Shown: positions 6,704-14,254 of the stretch, one piece after another
How positions within the stretch are numbered: position 1 is the stretch's first letter
Layout of the letters: each line of letters opens with the position of its first letter
Source of the DNA: Lachnospiraceae bacterium
GTDB lineage: Bacteria > Bacillota > Clostridia > Lachnospirales > Lachnospiraceae
Length of the DNA: 20,199 nt
Direction: 5' to 3'
Assembly (NCBI GenBank): GCA_015258095.1
Contig: JABZIV010000035.1
Span: 1-20,199 of the forward strand
Notes under the pieces: model-generated
What the model was told of the DNA's origin: nothing
Seen by the model: the letters and a program-made list of their open reading frames with translations, nothing else
Database searches by the model: none
Position numbers and translations under genes: made by a program

Positions 6704-8056
6704 ATGGGTAGAGAGAATTTTAAATCGAGAATCGGGTTCCTTCTTGTGAGTGCAGGCTGTGCGATTGGAATCGGAAATGTATGGAAGTTTCCGTATCTGG
6801 TTGGACAGAACGGGGGAGGCATTTTTGTTCTTTTTTATCTCCTCTTTCTCTTGATTATGGGCTTGCCGGTTCTGACGATGGAACTTGCGGTTGGAAGAGC
6901 GGCTAGGAAGTCGGTGGTTCAAGCTTATGCAGCACTGGAGCCGAAGGGAAGCAAATGGCATCTCCACGGCTATGTATGCATCCTGGGCTGTTATCTTTTA
7001 ATGATGTACTATACAACCGTTTCGGGGTGGATGCTTTCTTATTTTTTTAAATTTCTGTTCGGCACTTTTCAGGGAATACAGGCGGAAGAAGTAGACGGTA
7101 TTTTTTCAACCATGTTGGCGAGACCCGAAGAAATGACGCTCTGTATGGGCGTTACGGTAATCGGCGGTTTTTTAATTTGTTCTCTGGGCTTACAGAAGGG
7201 GCTTGAGAAAGTAACGACGGTGATGATGTCCGCCTTACTCCTCTTAATCGTGATTCTTGCCGTGCATAGCCTTCTTCTGCCGGGCGCGTCTGCTGGTGCC
7301 AAGTTTTATCTTCTTCCCAATCTGGAGAGAGTGAAAGAAAATGGTCTTTTTCATGTCATTTCCGCTGCAATGAATCAGTCTTTTTTTACTTTATCTCTCG
7401 GCGTTGCCGCCATGGAAATCTTCGGTTCATATATGTCGGATGACTACAGTCTGGTCAGTGAAGGGGTAAAGATTTGCGCTTTAGATACCTTTGTGGCTGT
7501 TCTTTCCGGCTTAATCATTTTCCCTGCCTGCTTCAGCTTTGGCGTGGAACCGGATGCAGGACCGCCTCTCATCTTCTTTACCTTACCGAAGGTGTTTATG
7601 CACATGCAATTCGGGAGAGTTTGGGGAAGCCTTTTCTTCCTCTTTATGACCTTTGCCAGTTTTTCAACGGTTATTGCCGTTTTTGAGAACTTGATTTCTA
7701 CCAGTATGGAGAATCTGCACTGGGATAGAAAGAAAGCCGTGATAGTGAATTGTATTTTCATTTTTCTGATGAGTATTCCCTGTATTTTAGGGTATAATTT
7801 ATGGAAAGAGATCCATCTGATTGGAGGAAGGGATGTTCTGGATTCAGAGGATTTTATTGTGAGCAATCTGATTCTGCCAATCGGTTCTCTTATTTATCTG
7901 CTTTTTTGTGTGAGCAGATGGGGCTTCGGCTTTGACCGGTATATTGCGGAGTGCAATAAGGGAGAAGGCCTGAAGATGCCGAAGTTTTTCAAACCGTATT
8001 TTTTGTATGTTCTGCCGCTGCTTATTTTGTTTTTACTTTTTCAGGGATTGGTATAA
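6704..8056 (+). CDS. Neurotransmitter:sodium symporter (NSS/SLC6) family transporter
   Basis: This 450-residue inner-membrane protein is a sodium-coupled symporter of the LeuT/MhsT fold, probably for an amino acid; the substrate cannot be read from sequence. The unwound TM1 sodium and substrate site is intact (SAGCAIGIGNVWKFPYLV), followed by QNGGGIFVLFY and the conserved PVLTMELAVGR at the end of TM2. About 11 hydrophobic segments can be counted, the common bacterial count. The TM8 Na2-site motif FASFSTVIAVFE aligns with LeuT, with Ser and Thr exchanged at the two hydroxyl positions. ATG at 6704 is chosen because AGGAGGGGAG (6691-6700) precedes it; an in-frame start at 6650 would lie inside the terminator hairpin region. 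It has almost no room for its own promoter. Confidence 0.92.
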   Translation: MGRENFKSRIGFLLVSAGCAIGIGNVWKFPYLVGQNGGGIFVLFYLLFLLIMGLPVLTMELAVGRAARKSVVQAYAALEPKGSKWHLHGYVCILGCYLLMMYYTTVSGWMLSYFFKFLFGTFQGIQAEEVDGIFSTMLARPEEMTLCMGVTVIGGFLICSLGLQKGLEKVTTVMMSALLLLIVILAVHSLLLPGASAGAKFYLLPNLERVKENGLFHVISAAMNQSFFTLSLGVAAMEIFGSYMSDDYSLVSEGVKICALDTFVAVLSGLIIFPACFSFGVEPDAGPPLIFFTLPKVFMHMQFGRVWGSLFFLFMTFASFSTVIAVFENLISTSMENLHWDRKKAVIVNCIFIFLMSIPCILGYNLWKEIHLIGGRDVLDSEDFIVSNLILPIGSLIYLLFCVSRWGFGFDRYIAECNKGEGLKMPKFFKPYFLYVLPLLILFLLFQGLV

Positions 8057-8095
8057 ATTTGGTTTCTATAGAGCATTTTCTTTTGAAGGTGGATT

Positions 8096-9130
8096 ATGAC
8101 AATACGTGAAGAGATGGAGGAATTGGAAAAGGAAATCCTTTCTCCCTATGCCTGCTTAAGCATGAATTCATTGGGAAGAGATTTTCCGGAAGAAGAGGAT
8201 GATATTCGTACCATTTTTCAGAGAGATCGTGATCGTATACTGCATTCGAAAGCTTTCCGGCGTTTAAAACAGAAAACACAGGTTTTTATTCAGCCGGAGG
8301 GAGATCACTATCGCACAAGACTCACGCATACGCTTGAGGTGAGTCAGATTGCAAGAAGTATTGCGAAGGCATTACGGTTAAATGAGGATTTGACGGAAGC
8401 CATTGCGCTCGGGCATGACCTCGGTCATACGCCTTACGGCCATGCGGGAGAAAGAGCTTTGCAGAAGATCTGCTCTTTCGGCTTTTCTCATGTGGAGCAG
8501 AGCATTCGTGTGGTGGAAGTGTTAGAGAAGAACGGGCGCGGACTGAATCTCTCGAAGGAAGTCAGGGATGGAATCAAGAACCACAGAAGCGCAGGAAATC
8601 CCAGTACCTTGGAGGGACAGGCAGTTCGCCTTTCCGATAAGATAGCCTATCTGAATCATGATGTAGATGATGCCATACGGGGAGGCATTCTTTCTGAAGA
8701 AGATCTTCCGGAAGAATACCGGCGTATTCTGGGGAGGACGGTTAAGGAGAGGATGAATACCCTGATTCGCTCCGTGATTTTTTCTTCCATAGGGAAGCCG
8801 AGGCTTTCTATGGATCCTCTTGTAGAGGAGACGATGCAAGATTTTCGTAAGTGGATGTTTACCCATGTATATCGGAAGAGTAAAGCGAAGGAAGAGGAAT
8901 GGAAGGTGGAGGGGATGATTCGACTGCTCTTTACCTTCTATATGGAGCATCCCGATGAACTTACGGAAGAGTATCGTTTTCTTTATGAGGAAAGTTTGGA
9001 AGACAGGACGGTATCCCGGGAAGAACATCTGGAGCGTGTAGTTTGTGATTATATCTCCGGCATGACGGATGAATATTGTAATCATAAATTCATGGAGTAT
9101 TTTGTGCCGAAGGCATGGGCGAAAGACTGA
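8096..9130 (+). CDS. dgt: Deoxyguanosinetriphosphate triphosphohydrolase-like HD-domain protein
   Basis: Enzymes of this family cleave dGTP (often dNTPs generally) to the nucleoside and triphosphate, controlling nucleotide pools. The 344-residue length fits the shorter dGTPase-like group. It opens with the family pattern FQRDRDRILHSKAFRRLKQK. The HD metal ligands are H78 (in RLTHTLEVSQIARSI), H107-D108 (in ALGHDLGHTPYGHAGE) and D181 (in RLSDKIAYLNHDVDDA). The start follows AAGGTGG a few bases upstream. It lies directly upstream of dnaG, a gene order found in many Clostridia. Exact nucleotide preference cannot be inferred. Confidence 0.92.
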   Translation: MTIREEMEELEKEILSPYACLSMNSLGRDFPEEEDDIRTIFQRDRDRILHSKAFRRLKQKTQVFIQPEGDHYRTRLTHTLEVSQIARSIAKALRLNEDLTEAIALGHDLGHTPYGHAGERALQKICSFGFSHVEQSIRVVEVLEKNGRGLNLSKEVRDGIKNHRSAGNPSTLEGQAVRLSDKIAYLNHDVDDAIRGGILSEEDLPEEYRRILGRTVKERMNTLIRSVIFSSIGKPRLSMDPLVEETMQDFRKWMFTHVYRKSKAKEEEWKVEGMIRLLFTFYMEHPDELTEEYRFLYEESLEDRTVSREEHLERVVCDYISGMTDEYCNHKFMEYFVPKAWAKD

Positions 9131-9214
9131 TTGTCCGGGAAGAGGGTGCCGGGAAGAGAAAATATACCATGTAAAAGGGGTTGTGTAGTTTCGTTGTGTT
9201 GAGAAGGAGCTTTC

Positions 9215-10954
9215 ATGTACTACGGAGAGGACATTGTAGAGGAAGTTCGTCGAAAAACAGATATCGTGGATTTGATAGGACAGTATGTTCATCTGAAAAA
9301 AAAGGGCGCAAGCTATTTCGGCCTTTGTCCTTTTCATGGGGAAAAGACCCCGTCCTTCTCGGTTTCTCCGTCGAAGCAGATTTTTTATTGTTTCGGCTGT
9401 GGAAAGGCGGGAGACAGCATTCGCTTTCTCATGGAGTATGAGAATTTAAGCTTTGTGGAAGCGTTGGAAGAACTTGCGGAAAGAGGAGGAGTGTCTCTTC
9501 CGAAAGAAGAAAAGCGGAACCGGGGAGAAGAAGATCTTCGGTATAAGATATTGGAAATCAATAAGCAAGCCGCTTTATTTTATGTAAAACAGCTAAGGAG
9601 TGAGAAAGGAAAGCTTGGACTCGCGTATTGTCAGAAAAGAGAACTCAGCGGAGAAAGTATTACCCATTTCGGCTTGGGGTATGCCGGAAAGGAGAGAGAC
9701 AGTTTATATCAGTATTGTAAAGCGCTGTCTTTTTCCGACCAGATTCTACAGGAGTCGGGTCTTTTTACTTTCCGTGAAAATGCAGTGTATGATAAATTTT
9801 TTAATCGTTTAATCTTTCCTATCATGGATTTGCATAGTCGCGTAATCGGATTCGGAGGGAGAGTACTGGGCGATGGAGAGCCTAAGTACTTGAACTCACC
9901 GGAAACCAAGCTTTTTGATAAGTCCAGAAATCTTTTTGCCTTAAATTTCGCGCGAAAGTCCAGAGCCGGATATTTTATTCTTTGTGAGGGCTATATGGAT
10001 GTCATTTCCCTTCATCAGTGGGGATTTATCGAAGCGGTTGCCTCTTTGGGGACTGCTTTTACCGAACAGCAGGCGGAGCTTCTGAAGCGATTTAATGCAA
10101 TCATCTACCTTTGCTTTGATAGTGACGGCGCCGGAAAAAAGGCTTGTAAAAGGGCCATTCCCATCTTGCGGGAAAAGAAGCTGGAAGGAAGAGTCATTTC
10201 TTTAAGCCCTTACAAAGATCCGGACGAATTTTTGAAAGCAGAAGGAAGGGAGGCTTTTCAGAAGCGTATCGATGGAGCCCAAAATGCCTTTTTATGGGAA
10301 GTAGAAGAAAGGAAAGCCGAGTTCAACCTACAGGATCCGGCAGGAATGCAGAAATACATGGAAAGTATTGCTGCACTTTTAAAGCATAGCTTTACCGATC
10401 TTGTGGAACGGGAAAATTATATGAAGGCGGTAGCAAGGGAGCAGATGTTAAGAGTGGAGAGCCTGCAATATCTTCTCGACAAGGAGGAAGAGAAAGGGCA
10501 TCTTCAGTTCGGTTTAAGAAAGAGCTCCGGCGGAGTGGAGAACAAACGGGAAGAAAAATGGAATTCTTCTTTGGAAGAGGAATTTCTATCCGTTCTCATG
10601 CAAAGGAGTGAATCGGTCGAAAAGGCCAAAGCATTTATTTCCGTATCCGATTTTAAAGTGCCTCTCTTGCAGGAAGTATATGAGAAACTTCTACAAGGGA
10701 TATCCATGCAGGAAATCCTGGATAGCTATCAGGAAGAGGAAGAGAAATATCGTAAGCTTGTGAAGCTGTATCATGGAGATTATTATCACATGGATTTGGA
10801 ACGGGACGAAGAAAGAAAATTACTTGCAGATTATATAAGGAGAATGAAACTGCAACGCATCGAAGAAGAAATTGAACAAACGGTTGATGCGGAAGCGCTG
10901 TCCGGTTTTTTTAAAGAGAGGGACTACTGGGAGAAATTTTCACTTTCCGTTTAA
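9215..10954 (+). CDS. dnaG: DNA primase DnaG
   Basis: DnaG makes RNA primers at the replication fork and is recruited by the DnaB helicase. The 579-residue protein has the CHC2 zinc-binding domain (C38, H41, C59, C62 in CPFHGEKTPSF and FYCFGCGKAG). The RNA polymerase/TOPRIM core shows GFGGRVLGDGEPKYLNSPET, CEGYMDVISL with catalytic E258, and DSDGAGK with D302 and D304. A divergent helicase-interaction domain follows from about residue 440. Translation starts at ATG 9215 after GAAGGAG. An 84-nt gap follows dgt. trmK begins 12 nt after the stop, so the sigma factor gene rpoD that often follows dnaG is absent here. Confidence 0.97.
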   Translation: MYYGEDIVEEVRRKTDIVDLIGQYVHLKKKGASYFGLCPFHGEKTPSFSVSPSKQIFYCFGCGKAGDSIRFLMEYENLSFVEALEELAERGGVSLPKEEKRNRGEEDLRYKILEINKQAALFYVKQLRSEKGKLGLAYCQKRELSGESITHFGLGYAGKERDSLYQYCKALSFSDQILQESGLFTFRENAVYDKFFNRLIFPIMDLHSRVIGFGGRVLGDGEPKYLNSPETKLFDKSRNLFALNFARKSRAGYFILCEGYMDVISLHQWGFIEAVASLGTAFTEQQAELLKRFNAIIYLCFDSDGAGKKACKRAIPILREKKLEGRVISLSPYKDPDEFLKAEGREAFQKRIDGAQNAFLWEVEERKAEFNLQDPAGMQKYMESIAALLKHSFTDLVERENYMKAVAREQMLRVESLQYLLDKEEEKGHLQFGLRKSSGGVENKREEKWNSSLEEEFLSVLMQRSESVEKAKAFISVSDFKVPLLQEVYEKLLQGISMQEILDSYQEEEEKYRKLVKLYHGDYYHMDLERDEERKLLADYIRRMKLQRIEEEIEQTVDAEALSGFFKERDYWEKFSLSV

Positions 10955-10966
10955 AAGGAGGAGTTT

Positions 10967-11617
10967 TTGCATAAACGAATTGAAGAAATCGTGAAATTAT
11001 TTCCAAAGGTGAAGACAGTTGCCGACATCGGCTGTGACCATGCGTATTCCTCCATTTTACTGATTCGTTCCGGAAAAGCGGAGCATGTTTATGCCTGCGA
11101 TATAGGAGAGAAGGCGCTGGAAAGTGCAAGACGGAATATCCAAAAGGAAGGTCTGGAAGAGAAGATTAGCTGTCACCTCGGAGACGGTCTTTCGGCGTTT
11201 AACGGGCAGGATTGTGAAGCGCTCCTTCTTTCCGGTATGGGAGGACCGCTGATGCTCCGCATCCTGGAGGGAAGATTGCAAGAATTTTCCTATATTGTAC
11301 TTTCTCCGCAGTCTGATTTCAGACGTGTTCGAGAAGAACTTTCCTCTTTTAGAAGCTTGATAGAAGAAAGGTATGTAGAAGAAGCCGGAAAATTCTATCG
11401 TTTAATGCTGAGTGGAAAAGGAAAGGAGCAGGGAGAGCATCGTGAGGTGGAATGGGAGTATGGTTGGATTCCATTACAGAAAAGGGATCCGGTCTTGAAG
11501 CGGATGCTGGAGAAGGAGAAGCAGCAGTTTCAGCCATTGTACCGGGAAAAAAAGAGCCAAGCAGTGGAAAAGAAAGTTTCCTTGATTCAGGAGGCTTTGT
11601 CGTATTACGAACGCTAA
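10967..11617 (+). CDS. trmK: tRNA (adenine22-N1)-methyltransferase TrmK
   Basis: TrmK methylates N1 of adenine 22 in tRNAs using S-adenosylmethionine. The 216-residue protein shows the family opening KRIEEIVKLFPKVKTVADIG, the SAM-binding block ADIGCDHAYSSILLIRSG, ACDIGEKALESARRNIQ and HLGDGLSAF, then LLLSGMGGPLMLRIL and the target motif YIVLSPQSDFRRVREEL. The start codon is TTG at 10967, supported by AGGAGG (10956-10961) 5 nt upstream; no in-frame ATG fits. It follows dnaG by 12 nt. The usual partner nif3 follows, but after a 178-nt repeat-bearing gap. Confidence 0.93.
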   Translation: MHKRIEEIVKLFPKVKTVADIGCDHAYSSILLIRSGKAEHVYACDIGEKALESARRNIQKEGLEEKISCHLGDGLSAFNGQDCEALLLSGMGGPLMLRILEGRLQEFSYIVLSPQSDFRRVREELSSFRSLIEERYVEEAGKFYRLMLSGKGKEQGEHREVEWEYGWIPLQKRDPVLKRMLEKEKQQFQPLYREKKSQAVEKKVSLIQEALSYYER

Positions 11618-11651
11618 AATTTTGTTATAGAAGAGACAGCTAACCCACATA

Positions 11652-11759
11652 AAGCGGATAAATAGGGCAAGGCATAGAGCGAGAAGGTACAGAACGGCAG
11701 GAACATAGAACAAAAAGGTATAGAATGGCAGGAAGATAGAACGAGAATATACAGAATGG
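11652..11759. repeat. Degenerate tandem repeat, about 31-nt period
   Basis: The gap between trmK and nif3 (11618-11795) contains imperfect tandem copies of a unit close to AAGGTAYAGAAYGGCAGGAA plus ATAGAACRARA. Two well-matched copies begin at 11684 and 11715, a third, partial one at 11746, and a more degraded one precedes at about 11652. The period of 31 nt is not a multiple of three and no long frame crosses it, so it is non-coding. No function can be assigned. Confidence 0.75.
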
Positions 11760-11795
11760 AAAGCACAATCTTAAATTCGAAAATTGAGGAGAAAA

Positions 11796-12581
11796 ATGAA
11801 AAAAGAACAGTTGATTCAATTCTTAGAGAGTTTTGCCCCGAAGAATCTTGCGATGGATTGGGATAACGTAGGGTTTTTACTGGGGAAGCGAGAAGGAGAG
11901 GTAAAACGGGTCTTTATTACACTGGATGTGGACTGTAGGGCAGTGGAGTCGGCAATAGGTTCTGATTGCGATTTCATCCTGAGCCATCATCCCTTTCTTT
12001 TTAAAGGGATAAAAGCGATAACGGAAGAGGAGCCCTCCGGCAGAAAAATTCTTTCTCTCACGGAGCACGGGATTTCCGTTTTTTCGATGCATACGAATTT
12101 TGACGCTGTGAAAATGGGAATGGCTGACCTTCTTGCGAGAACGCTGGGGTGGAAAAAGGAAGGCGTTATGGAGGAAAGTGTGATCCGATCCTCGGATTGT
12201 ATCGAGGGAATCGGCTTTTACACCACCTTAAAGGAGGAGATGACTTGTCAAGCACTCTCGTCTTATGTCAAGAAAGTGTGCGACTTACCGTACGTGGAAT
12301 TTTTTGACAGTGGAAAAAGAATCCGGAAAGTGGCGGTCTGTCCGGGTTCCGGAAGAAGTTTTCTTTCTTCCATCCCGAAAGACGTGGATGCCTATATCAG
12401 CGGAGATTTCGGGCATCACGATGCGATAGACAGTATGGAAAGAGGATTGAGCCTGATTAATGCAGGGCATTACGGCCTGGAGCATTTCTTCGTGCCTTAT
12501 ATGAGGGAGGTACTCAGTCGACAATTTCAGGAGATAGAGTTGGTGGAGAATTCTGTCCATTTTCCGGGACAGATTGTGTAA
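11796..12581 (+). CDS. Nif3-like dinuclear metal centre protein (GTP cyclohydrolase I type 2-like)
   Basis: The Nif3/DUF34 family is near universal, folds around a dinuclear metal site, and has been labelled GTP cyclohydrolase I type 2 without general proof. The 261-residue protein keeps the metal ligands: H64 and H65 (in LSHHPFLFKGI), D103 (in MHTNFDAVKMGMAD), and H225 and E229 (in GHYGLEHFF). The early MDWDNVGFLLG is also characteristic. ATG 11796 is preferred over an in-frame TTG at 11784 because GAGGAG (86-91 of the 11700s block) lies just upstream of the ATG. It sits in the trmK-nif3 neighbourhood. The long repeat-filled leader suggests it may have its own promoter, which I could not place with confidence. 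Confidence 0.9.
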   Translation: MKKEQLIQFLESFAPKNLAMDWDNVGFLLGKREGEVKRVFITLDVDCRAVESAIGSDCDFILSHHPFLFKGIKAITEEEPSGRKILSLTEHGISVFSMHTNFDAVKMGMADLLARTLGWKKEGVMEESVIRSSDCIEGIGFYTTLKEEMTCQALSSYVKKVCDLPYVEFFDSGKRIRKVAVCPGSGRSFLSSIPKDVDAYISGDFGHHDAIDSMERGLSLINAGHYGLEHFFVPYMREVLSRQFQEIELVENSVHFPGQIV

Positions 12582-12598
12582 TACATAGGAGTGGAAAG

Positions 12599-14254
12599 AT
12601 GTTCGTAACAGCAAAAGGAAAAACGATTGAAGTAGAGAAGGGGATTCGATTTCAGGATATCGTACCCTATTTTCAGAGTGAGGAGGAATATCCCTTGCTT
12701 TTAGCGAAAGTAGGAAGTCGAATCTATGAACTGCATAAGAAGCTTCCTGAAGAAGATATTACGATTGAGTGGATTACGATTCGGGACAGCATAGGAATGC
12801 AGAGCTATCAGCGTTCCGCTATTTTTATGCTTTTAAAAGCCTTTTACCATCATTGTAAAGGAATAAAAGACTTCAATGTGAGCATTGATTATACATTGGG
12901 AGGCGGATTCTACGGGCATCTTTCCGGGGATGTGCGTCTCACAGCAGATTTGCTTTCGAAAGTGAAAGCCACAATGGAAGGATATGCGAAAGAAGCTATG
13001 CCGATTATGAAGCGAAATGTCTCGACCGGAGAAGCACGGGAGTTATTCCGGCATCTCGGCATGCCATCGAAGGAAGAACTGTTCCGCTTTCGTATGACGA
13101 GTCGGGTCAATATCTACTCTTTAGGGAACTTTCAAGACTATTTTTACGGGGCAATGCTTTTAAATACTTCTTATGTAACCCTGTTTGACCTTTTTCCCTA
13201 TGGAGACGGATTTATTTTGCTTCTTCCGAGAGAAGAGAATCCAGGCGTGCTTCCGGAGTTTAAGCCGATGGACAAACTGTACCGCGTACAGAAAACCTCT
13301 GCAGAGTGGGCGGCTGCGGTAGGAATTAAAAATATTGGCGCATTAAATCAAAAAATCGTATCGGGAGACCCTAATTCTCTGATTTTGATGCAGGAAGCGT
13401 ATTTTGAGAAGCAAATCGGGAATATGGCAATGGAAATTGTGAAGAAAAACAAACGGATGGTCTTAATCGCAGGACCGTCTTCTTCCGGAAAAACAAGCTT
13501 TTCAAAACGTTTGAGTATTCAGCTCGCTGCACTGGGAAAGCAGCCGCATGCCATCTCCGTAGACAATTATTTTCGGGGAAGGGACTTTGCGCCCAGAGAT
13601 GCGGAGGGAAATGTCGATTTTGAGTCCATTGAGAATGTTGATCTTCCTCAGTTTAATGAGGATATGCAGAATCTTCTATCGGGAAAGCGAGTGGAACTTC
13701 CCCGCTACAACTTTTTCACGGGGAAGAGGGAATACAAGGGAGATTTTCTGGAGCTCGGAGAGGAAGATATTCTGGTCATTGAAGGAATTCATTGTTTAAA
13801 TGACCGAATGTCCGCATCTCTACCGGAAGACAGCAAGTATCGGATTTATATCTCTGCCTTGACACCTTTAAATATCGATGAGCACAACCGGATTCCGACG
13901 ACAGATGTGCGACTGCTTCGAAGGATGGTGCGAGATAATCGGACACGCGGTTATTCTGCAGAAAATACCATCTCCATGTGGAAGAGTGTACGAAGAGGAG
14001 AAGACCAGAATATCTTCCCTTATCAGGAGAAGGCGGATGTAATGGTGAATTCGGCTTTGATTTATGAACTGCCGGTTCTGAAAATCTTTGCGGAACCGCT
14101 GCTTTTCCAGATTGCAGAGGACAGTCCGTGCTATCAGGAAGCCAAGCGTCTCCTGAAATTTTTGGATTATGTACTTGCCCTGAGCCCGGAATCGATTCCC
14201 CAAAATTCTATTTTACGGGAATTCATCGGCGGTTCCTGTCTGCACGTGGGTTAA
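12599..14254 (+). CDS. TGS-domain nucleoside kinase (uridine kinase/phosphoribulokinase superfamily)
   Basis: This 551-residue protein joins a TGS domain (residues about 1-60) and a region resembling the second additional domain of threonyl-tRNA synthetase (note DYTLGGGFYGHLSGDVRL, about 100-117) to a C-terminal P-loop kinase. The kinase part has Walker A GPSSSGKT (292-299), then SVDNYFRGRDFAP, the substrate-side LPRYNFFTGKREY and ILVIEGIHCLND, then RLLRRMVRDNRTRG. Such proteins are annotated as nucleoside or uridine kinase; the phosphate acceptor is likely a nucleoside but is not proven. It starts 17 nt after nif3 with AGGAG upstream and is probably co-transcribed. Its TAA overlaps the stop codon of the convergent gene. 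Confidence 0.88.
   Translation: MFVTAKGKTIEVEKGIRFQDIVPYFQSEEEYPLLLAKVGSRIYELHKKLPEEDITIEWITIRDSIGMQSYQRSAIFMLLKAFYHHCKGIKDFNVSIDYTLGGGFYGHLSGDVRLTADLLSKVKATMEGYAKEAMPIMKRNVSTGEARELFRHLGMPSKEELFRFRMTSRVNIYSLGNFQDYFYGAMLLNTSYVTLFDLFPYGDGFILLLPREENPGVLPEFKPMDKLYRVQKTSAEWAAAVGIKNIGALNQKIVSGDPNSLILMQEAYFEKQIGNMAMEIVKKNKRMVLIAGPSSSGKTSFSKRLSIQLAALGKQPHAISVDNYFRGRDFAPRDAEGNVDFESIENVDLPQFNEDMQNLLSGKRVELPRYNFFTGKREYKGDFLELGEEDILVIEGIHCLNDRMSASLPEDSKYRIYISALTPLNIDEHNRIPTTDVRLLRRMVRDNRTRGYSAENTISMWKSVRRGEDQNIFPYQEKADVMVNSALIYELPVLKIFAEPLLFQIAEDSPCYQEAKRLLKFLDYVLALSPESIPQNSILREFIGGSCLHVG

Noticed and set aside
6584..6967. Minus-strand open frames across the tRNA-Pro gene and the transporter start
   Set aside because: They read antisense through a perfectly folding tRNA and a strong terminator; no coding signal.
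8522..9337. 271-codon open frame on the minus strand across dgt and the dnaG start
   Set aside because: It is antisense to dgt with its intact HD motifs, has no Shine-Dalgarno of note, and its translation is rich in His, Phe and Ile in the manner of a shadow frame.
11652..11759. Tandem repeat considered as a CRISPR array
   Set aside because: Copies abut with no unique spacers, the unit is not palindromic, and no cas genes are in the window.
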